A DNA stretch of 64,000 nt from Amycolatopsis sp. 2-15 (GTDB lineage: Bacteria; Actinomycetota; Actinomycetes; Mycobacteriales; Pseudonocardiaceae): contig NZ_CP127294.1 of the NCBI RefSeq assembly GCF_030285625.1, forward strand, positions 6,356,001 through 6,420,000. The letters run 5' to 3'. A program made the translations under genes and the position numbers. The notes below the pieces were generated by a model. It worked only from the letters and a program-made list of their open reading frames with translations, was not told the origin of the DNA and ran no database searches. Below, one piece after another: positions 41,841 through 51,043 of this stretch. Each line of letters begins with the position of its first letter. The stretch's first letter is position 1.

Positions 41841-42702
41841 CCTTCGCCCCGCGAAGTAGAACGCGGTAGCGCTCCGTTCTCACCTCATCGACGGCGAGAC
41901 TGGTCGCGGTGATCGCGTCGTCGAGGTGATCGGGGTTGTCGGTTCCTAACGCGATCCGTCCAACCTGTGGCAGATCGAACGCCAACCGCAGCAAGGCTTG
42001 TGCGACGCTTGCTTGCTGGTGTGCCCCAAGGAAACTCCGCGGGTCGATCCTGTCCCACACCGCGCGTTCGACTTCGCCACCGAATGGGCTCATGCCCCAC
42101 CGTGCCGCGGTGTCGAGGCCGAACATCGTGGCCAGGTGCTCGCCGGCGTCGAGGACGTCCGCCCCGACCAGCAACCCCGCCCGCACCATTAGCACCCGAG
42201 GGGCAGGGATAGGGCTGGCGGCTGCGGCATCGGGCAGTGCGGCAGCCAACGCCCGGGGATCCCACGACGACCATCCCCACGACCGGCAAAGCCCGGACGT
42301 GACCGCTCCATCGAGCACGAGACAGGCCGCCGTGAGCTGGTCAAGCTCGGCGGCCCGGTCGTTGCCAGGCATCGAACGTTCCGGGTTGTGCAGGAGCACC
42401 ACTTCCGGCACGACACCGAGCGTGTTGGCCGACTCGTCGATGGCGTCGCACAGCCGTACCGTGTCCAAGCTGTGCACTGGTACGTCCCCGTCGCCGGGAA
42501 AGAACCCGACCTTGGTCGATACGTCGAACTCGTCGAGCAGGTCCGATGCGACGGCGGATAGTCGGCGGTGCGAGGTGAACCCGCGGTAGTTGTAGGCGGT
42601 GTCTAGAGCCACCACACCCCGGGCAAGGGCATGTTCGAGGATCAGCCGGTCGTGACGAGACCGGTGTAGCCCGAGGACAAGTCCGGACCCACTTCGGCGC
42701 AT
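41821..42702 (-). CDS. Aldo-keto reductase family protein
   Basis: 293 residues from ATG 42702. The TIM-barrel signature of aldo-keto reductases is visible: GVVALDTAYNYRG (catalytic Asp and Tyr), STKVGFF (catalytic Lys), VLLHNPE (catalytic His) and GTDNPDHLDDA near the end for NADP binding. Its start lies inside the JmjC gene, an overlap of about 60 bases that indicates translational coupling. Substrate unknown; it may act on the product of the hydroxylase. Confidence 0.8.
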   Translation of the reverse strand: MRRSGSGLVLGLHRSRHDRLILEHALARGVVALDTAYNYRGFTSHRRLSAVASDLLDEFDVSTKVGFFPGDGDVPVHSLDTVRLCDAIDESANTLGVVPEVVLLHNPERSMPGNDRAAELDQLTAACLVLDGAVTSGLCRSWGWSSWDPRALAAALPDAAAASPIPAPRVLMVRAGLLVGADVLDAGEHLATMFGLDTAARWGMSPFGGEVERAVWDRIDPRSFLGAHQQASVAQALLRLAFDLPQVGRIALGTDNPDHLDDAITATSLAVDEVRTERYRVLLRGAKVRTVSP

Positions 42703-43853
42703 ACGTTCTCCCGCAACAAAATCTCGGCGATCCGGGCCGCATCGATCCCAGTCTCGGCCGCCACGTCTGCAACCGGGACGGGGTTGCCCGAGCAGAGCCG
42801 CCGCACCACAGGCAGCGCCTTCGCTGCGAACCGGATCCGCCGCCCAGCGGCCAGCACGGTCACGCTGCCGTCGTCGGCGGTGACGATCTCGGGCGGGAAC
42901 TCAGCCACGCAGACGACCTGCTCCGGCGGGCCGAAGGTCGCGAACGTCGACAAGTGCCGACGTGGACGCTGCTGGCGACGGCGTGCGGTGAGGAACTCCG
43001 CGGGAGGAAGCTTTCCGGCGAGCTCTGCCACGGCGCCGGCCAGTGTGGCGGCCTGCCCACTGGGGCCGTCGTCGTGCTCGAGATCATGGCGAAACAGCTC
43101 CTGCTCACGGGCCTGGTCGGCCAGCCACGAAACCCAATCCACGCCGGCGCGCTGCACGAACCCGAACGTCACGTGCAGCGAAAACCCCGAACCGGCCTCG
43201 CCGGTGCGGTCGGTGCGGGTGGCCTGGTGCCAGTACCCGCGCGGGATGTGCATCACGTCGCCCGCGGTCATCGTGCCTGCCCACACGGTCTCATCGCTGG
43301 GTTCGGTGTTCGGTTCGGCATCGCGGAACATTGGCGCCACCCGTGACGTGCCGCGTACCTCCCAGCTCTTCTCACCGGCTACCTGCACTACCAGCACGTC
43401 ATGGTCGTCCCAATGCAGATCGAACCCGGCGGCGTCCTTCGTGGTCAGGTAGGTGTTGACCTGCACCAACTCGCCCGCCCACCACTGCAGCGCTCGGCAC
43501 GCGACCTCCATCGTCGGGTCGAAGGTGTCGGTCGTGTCCAGCACGACGGTCGCCCCGGATTCGATGAGCCGGCCGAGGCGGTCCATATCGACCATCGGGA
43601 TTGCCTGCCCACGGCGGGTTCGGGTGGTGGCGATGTACTCGCGCGGGTGCAGCTCGTGCCCAGCTTGCAGACATCGAAACTGTGGCGGCGACAGGCTGCG
43701 CCGCATCGCGATATCCAGCAGCCGGTGAGGCGTCAGCAACCGGTCGCACACCGCCGGATCTGGCAACTGGCCACGAGCGAACGCCTTCCCGAGCTGTGTT
43801 GGTCCCGACCAGCCAAGCGCTTTCTCGACGCCGTCCACGAGCAGGTGATCCAT
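42642..43853 (-). CDS. JmjC/cupin-fold Fe(II)/2-oxoglutarate oxygenase
   Basis: 403 residues from ATG 43853. The metal-binding facial triad is visible: HWDDHD (His and Asp) and the distal His in GDVMHIPRGYWHQAT, with a VVQVAGEKSWEVRG strand as in ribosomal-oxygenase-like (cupin_4) proteins. The C-terminal ~80 residues (FAAKALPVVRRL, VADVAAETGIDAARIAEILL) form a winged-helix-like domain, also found in that group. Relatives hydroxylate protein side chains such as Arg or His. It is in an operon with two small Cys-rich proteins and an aldo-keto reductase. Confidence 0.8.
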   Translation of the reverse strand: MDHLLVDGVEKALGWSGPTQLGKAFARGQLPDPAVCDRLLTPHRLLDIAMRRSLSPPQFRCLQAGHELHPREYIATTRTRRGQAIPMVDMDRLGRLIESGATVVLDTTDTFDPTMEVACRALQWWAGELVQVNTYLTTKDAAGFDLHWDDHDVLVVQVAGEKSWEVRGTSRVAPMFRDAEPNTEPSDETVWAGTMTAGDVMHIPRGYWHQATRTDRTGEAGSGFSLHVTFGFVQRAGVDWVSWLADQAREQELFRHDLEHDDGPSGQAATLAGAVAELAGKLPPAEFLTARRRQQRPRRHLSTFATFGPPEQVVCVAEFPPEIVTADDGSVTVLAAGRRIRFAAKALPVVRRLCSGNPVPVADVAAETGIDAARIAEILLRENVCAEVGPDLSSGYTGLVTTG

Positions 43854-43942
43854 CAGTATCCCCCTTGCACTGAGACTGTTGCTGGACAAGAAGCCGGGGG
43901 CTCGCGACGTCATCGATCGCGAAGCCCCCGGCCCGATTCGTG

Positions 43943-44194
43943 TTACCCGTCCCGGCTTTCGCCGCTGTCACCCTGAGCCCCGTCGGAGGTCTGGAACTCG
44001 GTGCGATCGTGCACCGACGCCAGTTCCTCGACTGCGAACACCAGATCGTCAACCTCAGCTGCCATGCGTTTCACCCCCTCGACGCAACGTGGATCTTCTA
44101 GCGTGGCCAGCAACTGACCACACAACCAAGGGCCGAACGAGTGAAGTCGAAACCCTTGGCAGGCACCACAATCACCGTTCAGCCTCCTTCTCAT
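43943..44194 (-). CDS. Small Cys-containing protein upstream of the oxygenase
   Basis: 83 residues from ATG 44194. The N-terminal half has four cysteines (GDCGACQGF, WLCGQL, DPRCVEG); the C-terminal half is acidic and helical (AAEVDDLVFAVEEL) with a flexible end. An internal ATG at 44065 with a G-rich site could make a 40-residue form, and an overlapping 25-codon frame at 44098-44175 has a better ribosome site. Possible substrate or partner of the JmjC enzyme; unproven. Confidence 0.5.
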   Translation of the reverse strand: MRRRLNGDCGACQGFRLHSFGPWLCGQLLATLEDPRCVEGVKRMAAEVDDLVFAVEELASVHDRTEFQTSDGAQGDSGESRDG

Positions 44195-44203
44195 CTCAGC
44201 CGT

Positions 44204-44449
44204 TTACAGGCGGTAGAGCCCTTCCAGCACCCGGGCGAGTAGCTCTGGCGGCGGGAGCGGCCGAGGAGCTGGTCGACCGTCCGGCCAGCACGCCGGACAC
44301 AGCGGGCGCGCGATGGCAGAAAGCACCCGCACGCACGCAACTCCGCAGTCCGACAGCGCGAACGTGCGCTCGCCGGCGTGGAGCCGTTGCTGGTTCACTC
44401 GTTGGACTCGGTGGAGCTGGGAGTTGAACACCCCACCCCACGCCTGCAC
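44204..44449 (-). CDS. Small Cys-rich protein, first gene of the oxygenase operon
   Basis: 81 residues from GTG 44449. Contains GERTFALSDCGVACVRVL and PLCPACWPDG, two Cys pairs that could bind zinc, and a C-terminal ELLARVLEGLYRL helix. It ends 9 bases before the next gene. The start is uncertain; GTG 44398 is an alternative. No family recognised. Confidence 0.45.
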   Translation of the reverse strand: MQAWGGVFNSQLHRVQRVNQQRLHAGERTFALSDCGVACVRVLSAIARPLCPACWPDGRPAPRPLPPPELLARVLEGLYRL

Positions 44450-44691
44450 GTGCGGTCCCTTCGTGTGTCGCTGGTGTCCGGTCGAGCTGGCGGCCCGGCC
44501 TGGTGTGTTTGGGAGTTCGCGAAGCCGGGCCGTGTAGCTCTCGACACCGATGATGGGGCGAGCGCCGCTCTGCGGGTAGGGCGTGTCACGCGGAGGCTAG
44601 GGGGAGGATTGGGGGAGGATTGCGTCGCCGCCGGCCGGTGAGCACCCCACCCAGCTTCCCCGGGGCGCGGCGTTGACCGGCCGGCAACGGC

Positions 44692-45915
44692 TTAAACGAT
44701 GGTGAACTCCATTGGATCCTCGGCGTTGGGCATCGCGGCAAGCTCGGCCAGGAACGACTTCTCGGCCGCCAGCGCCGCCTTGACGAGCTGGTCGGGCACG
44801 AGGTGGCCGTAACGGTCGACGGTGGTGGTGATCGACTCGTGCCCCAAGCGTCGCTGCACGGTCATGAGGTCGACGCCCTCGGCGATCATCCACGACGCGT
44901 GTGTGTGCCGAAGGTCGTGGATCCGCGGTGTCTTGCCGATCCGGTGCTCGGCTGGGATGGGGTGATCGTCGTTGTCGTGGGTTGCGGTGGCCGCGGCGAC
45001 GGCCGGCTGCCAGACCCTTTCGGCGAAGGCGCTGTGCCAGAGCGTGCCGCCGCGCACTCCCGTGAAGAGCGGCGCATCGGCGGGGCGGTTGGCAACCAGG
45101 GGAACGAGGATCTCCACAAGCGATGGTGGCAGCGAAACGGTCCGGCGGGACCGTCGCGTCTTCGGCGGGCCGACGATGAAGCCACCTGGCACGCGTTTCC
45201 TGGCTTTGGTCACTCGGATGTACGGGGTTGGCGCGAGCAGGTCGACGTCACCGACTTGGAGCGCGACGAGCTCACCCCAGCGCAGGCCGGTGCGGGCGAG
45301 TGTGTGACACAGCGGCTTGAAGAAGTCAGGTACGTGGCTGAGAAGGATGTTGAACTCGCCGTAGGTGAGGAACGTGGCCTCGAACGGCAGAGAGCTGGAC
45401 GGGAGCCGGATGCCCTTGCACGGGTTCTCGTCGATCAGTTTCCACTCCCTCACGGCGACCTTGAAAACCCCGGACAGGAACGCGTGGATATTGGAGATCG
45501 ACTTGGAGGAGAGCCCGTTCGCTTCGAGCTTGTTGAGCCAGTTCTTGATATCGGAGCGCTCGATCTTGTCGATCGGCTTGTGGCCGAGGTGCGGGTTGAT
45601 GTGCAAACGGGTGATGCTGCGATAGCTGTCGCGGGTGCGTTGCTGCACGCCGGTGACCTCGCCGACGTGGCGTTCGATGACGGCCGAGAGTAGGGGAGCT
45701 TGGCTCTCGATGTCCGCCATGACCTCGGCTGCGCGGTCGAGTCGGTGGCCGCAGCGTTCCAGCAGGTCCTTGAAGCGACCGGCCTTTTCCTCGTCGTCGA
45801 ACTTCATCCGCTCCTTGCTGCGCGTGTGCGGGTCGTACCAGACGACGCGGTACACGGTTCGAGGGACGGCGTTGGCGCCGCGACCGCGTTCGACGCGGGG
45901 TTCGATGGAAGCCAC
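44692..45915 (-). CDS. int: Tyrosine recombinase (phage integrase)
   Basis: 407 residues from GTG 45915, with GGGAGG five bases upstream; an apparent much longer frame upstream is the antisense of the ABC-F gene. An N-terminal AP2-like arm-binding part (VYRVVWYDPHTRSKERMKF) and a SAM-like core-binding domain (about 78-165) precede the catalytic domain. It has Arg in ARTGLRWGELVAL, HDLRHTHASWM (H-x-x-R), GHESITTTVDRYGHLV with the nucleophilic Tyr near the C-terminus. It should integrate and excise the element. Its place at the right edge, pointing inward, suggests that an attachment site lies between it and the ABC-F gene. Confidence 0.92.
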   Translation of the reverse strand: MASIEPRVERGRGANAVPRTVYRVVWYDPHTRSKERMKFDDEEKAGRFKDLLERCGHRLDRAAEVMADIESQAPLLSAVIERHVGEVTGVQQRTRDSYRSITRLHINPHLGHKPIDKIERSDIKNWLNKLEANGLSSKSISNIHAFLSGVFKVAVREWKLIDENPCKGIRLPSSSLPFEATFLTYGEFNILLSHVPDFFKPLCHTLARTGLRWGELVALQVGDVDLLAPTPYIRVTKARKRVPGGFIVGPPKTRRSRRTVSLPPSLVEILVPLVANRPADAPLFTGVRGGTLWHSAFAERVWQPAVAAATATHDNDDHPIPAEHRIGKTPRIHDLRHTHASWMIAEGVDLMTVQRRLGHESITTTVDRYGHLVPDQLVKAALAAEKSFLAELAAMPNAEDPMEFTIV

Positions 45916-45917
45916 TA

Positions 45918-46049
45918 CTACCTCCCGGCGAAACGAACTGGGCGCAACCGGCGCAGCGGATGGATGTCGACGGAGGCTGCTGCTCGGCGGTTGAACCGAG
46001 CCAGCTTCTCCTCCGCCGACCGGGCCTGAAGGATCTTCGCGTGGGTCAC
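45918..46049 (-). CDS. Possible 43-residue basic peptide upstream of the integrase
   Basis: GTG 46049 to TAG 45918 encodes MTHAKILQARSAEEKLARF followed by an Arg-rich C-terminus. It ends three bases before the integrase GTG. Small basic proteins in this position sometimes act as excision factors, but no HTH is evident and the ribosome site is poor. Confidence 0.3.
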   Translation of the reverse strand: MTHAKILQARSAEEKLARFNRRAAASVDIHPLRRLRPVRFAGR

Positions 46050-46230
46050 GAGACCGGGAGATTACTCGCTGATCTTGGCTCCCGGGGGACAGAAAGCCGG
46101 GTCTGGGGGATACGGCTTTCCGATATGGGCTCTGACCAGCGCAACTTTCCCCATGCGTGACGGGGACGACACTCGACACACTGGGAGCACGTCCGCCGCG
46201 AAAGACGGCACCCGTAGAATCAGCCGGGAA

Positions 46231-47868
<1,638 letters not shown>

Positions 47869-47994
47869 CGCGCCGGCCGGCCACGGCTTCCGGCGGGAAG
47901 CTCGTGACACCGCGACCCTGGCGGTGGGGGTTCCCGATCGACGGGACGCTTGCGGCGCATGGCGAAACCACTGAGTTTCGCTGATCGGGACGCG

Positions 47995-48423
47995 TCAGCC
48001 GGCCACGGCGTCGACCCCCGTGGTGTGCGTCGGATGGACCACCACGAGGACCTTGCCCGGCGAGGTGGCGTAGCCGACGAACTGGTCCACGCTTTCGGCG
48101 GGCAGGTAGCGGCGTGCGATGAGCTCCGAACCACTGCGCACGCGGGCAGGGTCGGTGACGATCTCGGCCGTCCCGTTCACCGAGACGAAGCTGTAGGGCG
48201 CCACGTCGTCGTGCACCGTGAGCGCGACCTCGGCCGAGGCGGCGATCGCGCGGCCTTTCACACTGTCCTGGGTAATGCTGACCAGCAGGTCTTCGCCGTC
48301 GGCGGCGAACCAGACGGGGACGGCGTGCGGGCGGCCGTCGGCACGGACGGTGACGAAAATGGCGCTGCGGTTGCCTTCCGCGAGGAAGGCGCGGGACCGC
48401 TCGGCAGACATCGGGGTGGCCAT
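47995..48423 (-). CDS. PPOX-fold (pyridoxamine oxidase-like / F420-dependent) protein
   Basis: 142 residues from ATG 48423 with GGAGG upstream. The split-barrel flavoprotein pattern is visible: AIFVTVRADGRPHAVPVWF, then DLLVSITQDSVKGRAI and YSFVSVNGTAEIV. Actinobacterial relatives bind F420 or FMN and reduce small molecules. It is adjacent to the siderophore genes but not clearly part of that pathway. Confidence 0.8.
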   Translation of the reverse strand: MATPMSAERSRAFLAEGNRSAIFVTVRADGRPHAVPVWFAADGEDLLVSITQDSVKGRAIAASAEVALTVHDDVAPYSFVSVNGTAEIVTDPARVRSGSELIARRYLPAESVDQFVGYATSPGKVLVVVHPTHTTGVDAVAG

Positions 48424-48539
48424 GTCGGGTTCCTCCAGCGGTCGGGCCCGGCGCGGATAGGCCGGGTCACGGTTGCGGCCACCGTAACCCGGCGCACCGA
48501 CAAACTCGGGCACCCGGAAGTTTCAGCCGATCGGCAAAA

Positions 48540-49487
48540 TCATGGCCGATCGGTGAGGTACCCGCCCATCGTCGTGAAGTAGTCCGCTGCCGCCAGCTCC
48601 GTGCCGTCCTCCGTGCGCACGCGCTCCACCAGTAGCCCGGGGGAGTGCCCGCGCCGCGCCTCGGGACCGGCGACGATCACCACGCCGTCGCCCTCCTTGA
48701 TGAAGATGCGGCCCGGCGTGCCGCCGTAGTGCCCGGCCGACACCGACGCGCGCACGATCCGCAGCGGACGGCCGCGGTGGTAGGCGAACGCGTTGGGATA
48801 CGGGGCGGACTGCGCGCGCACCAGCCGTTCGATGTCCGGAGCGGGCCACGTCCAGTCGATGAGACTGTCGCGCGGCGCGCGTTTGTGGAAGAAGCTCGCC
48901 TTGGACCGGTCCTGCGCGATCGGCACGACGGTGCCCGTTTCGATGAGTGAGAGCGCCTCGGCGACGATCGGCTCGATGAGATCCACCGTGCGGTGGAACA
49001 GATCCGTGGTCGTGTCCTTCGGGCCGACCGGCACCGCGCGCTGCACCACGATGTCGCCGGCGTCGAGTTCGGCGTTCATCAGGTGAGCGGTCACGCCGAC
49101 CTCGGGTTCGCCGTTGACCAGCGCCCAGATCAGCGGCGAGAACCCGGCGTACGCGGGCAGCAGCGAGTCGTGGACGTTGAGCGTGCCGTGCGTCGGCAGG
49201 TCGAAGATCTCCGGCGGCAGCCAGGTCCGCCAGTTGTTCGCGACGATCAGCTCCGGCTCCGCGGCCTTCAGCTCGGTCAGCAGCTCGGCGTCGTCGGGGC
49301 GGTTGCGCAGCAGGGCCCGGATTCCGTTGGCCTCGGCCAGTTCGGCCACCGAATCGTCCCAGATCTTCTCGTACGCGTGGTCGCTCTTCGGGTGCGTGAC
49401 CACGAGGACGACCTCGTGACCAGCGTCGATGAGGGCCCGCAGTGTGCGGTGCCCCCAGGTCTGGTAGCCGAACATGGCCACGCGCAT
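48540..49487 (-). CDS. Hydroxyornithine formyltransferase-like protein
   Basis: 315 residues from ATG 49487 (AAGGGA upstream). The N-terminal formyl-THF-dependent formyltransferase domain has the motif LNVHDSLLPAYAGFSPLIWAL (catalytic His and the SLLP loop) and an upstream Asn in VANNW; the C-terminal part resembles methionyl-tRNA formyltransferase. In hydroxamate siderophore loci such as coelichelin, this enzyme formylates N5-hydroxyornithine. It is divergent from the N-monooxygenase gene across a pair of iron boxes, which fits co-regulation by iron. Confidence 0.85.
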   Translation of the reverse strand: MRVAMFGYQTWGHRTLRALIDAGHEVVLVVTHPKSDHAYEKIWDDSVAELAEANGIRALLRNRPDDAELLTELKAAEPELIVANNWRTWLPPEIFDLPTHGTLNVHDSLLPAYAGFSPLIWALVNGEPEVGVTAHLMNAELDAGDIVVQRAVPVGPKDTTTDLFHRTVDLIEPIVAEALSLIETGTVVPIAQDRSKASFFHKRAPRDSLIDWTWPAPDIERLVRAQSAPYPNAFAYHRGRPLRIVRASVSAGHYGGTPGRIFIKEGDGVVIVAGPEARRGHSPGLLVERVRTEDGTELAAADYFTTMGGYLTDRP

Positions 49488-49535
49488 CGGCGAATCCCTT
49501 TCGCGGTCGAGGGGACGAACATCACCCACAAGGTA

Positions 49536-49574
49536 CTAGCTGAGCCTGTCCTAAGTTAGGTTAGGGTTCCCTGA
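49536..49574. promoter_or_regulatory. Two divergent iron boxes (IdeR/DmdR-type)
   Basis: The minus strand of 49536-49554 reads TTAGGACAGGCTCAGCTAG and the plus strand of 49556-49574 reads TTAGGTTAGGGTTCCCTGA. They match the IdeR/DmdR consensus TTAGGTTAGGCTAACCTAA at 14 and 15 of 19 positions. One box faces each divergent siderophore gene, so iron-loaded regulator should repress both. Confidence 0.75.
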
Positions 49575-49652
49575 GCTTCTTGCGTAGTGGAACTGAGTGT
49601 TGTGGGAGCTGAGCCGAACCGAGATGCGGCAGTGCCGCGCTAGGGGACTTTC

Positions 49653-50993
49653 ATGTCACGAGCAGTGGTCGATGGCCAGGTGCCGGTGTACGACGTCGTC
49701 GGGGTGGGGTTCGGACCATCGAACCTCGCCCTCGCGATCGCGCTGACCGAGCACAATGCCGCGCCCGGGTCCGGTGACACGGTCACCGCGCACTTCCTCG
49801 AGTGCCAGCCGCGGTTCGGCTGGCACCGCGGGATGTTGATCGACAGCGCCACGATGCAGGTCTCGTTCCTCAAGGACCTCGCGACCATGCGCAACCCGAC
49901 GAGCGGGTTCAGCTTCCTGAACTACCTGCACGCCAAGGGCCGGCTGATCGACTTCATCAACCACAAGAACCTCTTCCCGCTGCGGATCGAGTTCCACGAC
50001 TACTTCGAGTGGGCGGCGGCCAAGGTCGACGACGTCGTGTCCTACAGCACCGAGGTGCTGTCGGTCGAACCGGTCCGCGACGGCGAAGAGGTGGTCTTCT
50101 TCGACGTCCGCGCGAAGTCCGGCGACGAGATCGTGGAGCTGCGCGCGCGCAACCTCGTGCTGGGCACGGGATTGCGGCCCAACCTGCCCGAGGGCGTCAC
50201 CGGCGGTGAGCGGATCTGGCACAACAGCCAGCTGCTGCCGCGGGTGGAACGGTTGCGCGACAGCGAGCCGAAGCGGTTCGTGGTGGTCGGCGCGGGCCAG
50301 AGCGCGGCCGAGGTCGCGGCCCTGCTGCACGGCGAGTTCCCGCACGCCGAGGTCTGCGCGGTCTTCGCGCGCTACGGCTACAGCCCGGCCGACGACAGCT
50401 CGTTCGCCAACCGGATCTTCGACCCCGAGGCGGTCGACCACTTCTACGGCGCCAGTGAGCCCGTGAAGGACCGCCTCATGCGCTACCACGGCGCCACCAA
50501 CTACTCCGCGGTCGACCTCGACCTGATCGACGAGCTCTACCGCCGCGTGTACCAGGAGAAGGTGCTCGGCGTGGAGCGGCTGCGGCTGTTCAACGTCTCC
50601 CGGCCCGTGGACGTGACCGACCACGGCACCCACGTGCGCGCGACCGTCGAGTCGCTGACCACCGGCGAACGCGCGGTGCTCGACGCCGACGCGGTCGTCT
50701 ACGCCACCGGGTACCTGCCGGCGGACCCGACGCCACTGCTCGGCGAGCTGGCCGCCGGTTGCCGGCGGGACGCCGAGGGCCGGCTGCGCGTGGAACGCGA
50801 CTACCGCGTCACCACCGACACGGCCGTGCGCGGCGGGCTCTACCTGCAGGGCGGCACCGAGCACACGCACGGCATCACGTCGTCGCTGCTGTCCAACACC
50901 GCGGTGCGCGTCGGCGAGATCCTGCAGTCCATTGTGGATCGACGGGCCGCCGTGGCGCACCTGCCCGAGTATGCGGTGAGCGGTACGCGCTGA
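49653..50993 (+). CDS. L-ornithine N5-monooxygenase
   Basis: 446 residues from ATG 49653. FAD site VVGVGFGPSNLALAIAL, the substrate-region motif FLKDLATMRNPTSGFSFLNYL typical of ornithine/lysine hydroxylases, NADPH site VVGAGQSAAEVAALL, and the C-terminal ATGYLP. It uses FAD, NADPH and oxygen to hydroxylate the side-chain amine of ornithine (lysine not excluded). An iron box lies 80 bases upstream, and the NRPS begins 50 bases downstream, so the two are likely one iron-repressed operon. Confidence 0.92.
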   Translation: MSRAVVDGQVPVYDVVGVGFGPSNLALAIALTEHNAAPGSGDTVTAHFLECQPRFGWHRGMLIDSATMQVSFLKDLATMRNPTSGFSFLNYLHAKGRLIDFINHKNLFPLRIEFHDYFEWAAAKVDDVVSYSTEVLSVEPVRDGEEVVFFDVRAKSGDEIVELRARNLVLGTGLRPNLPEGVTGGERIWHNSQLLPRVERLRDSEPKRFVVVGAGQSAAEVAALLHGEFPHAEVCAVFARYGYSPADDSSFANRIFDPEAVDHFYGASEPVKDRLMRYHGATNYSAVDLDLIDELYRRVYQEKVLGVERLRLFNVSRPVDVTDHGTHVRATVESLTTGERAVLDADAVVYATGYLPADPTPLLGELAAGCRRDAEGRLRVERDYRVTTDTAVRGGLYLQGGTEHTHGITSSLLSNTAVRVGEILQSIVDRRAAVAHLPEYAVSGTR

Positions 50994-51043
50994 CGGCGCG
51001 GCGCCCAGTCAGTCCAGCTTCAGTCAACGGTGGAGGCTCCCAG

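Noticed and set aside
46050..46230. Expected attachment site or tRNA next to the integrase
   Set aside because: No tRNA arms were found here or near the left side, and without the left boundary no direct repeat can be paired. I do not call an att site.
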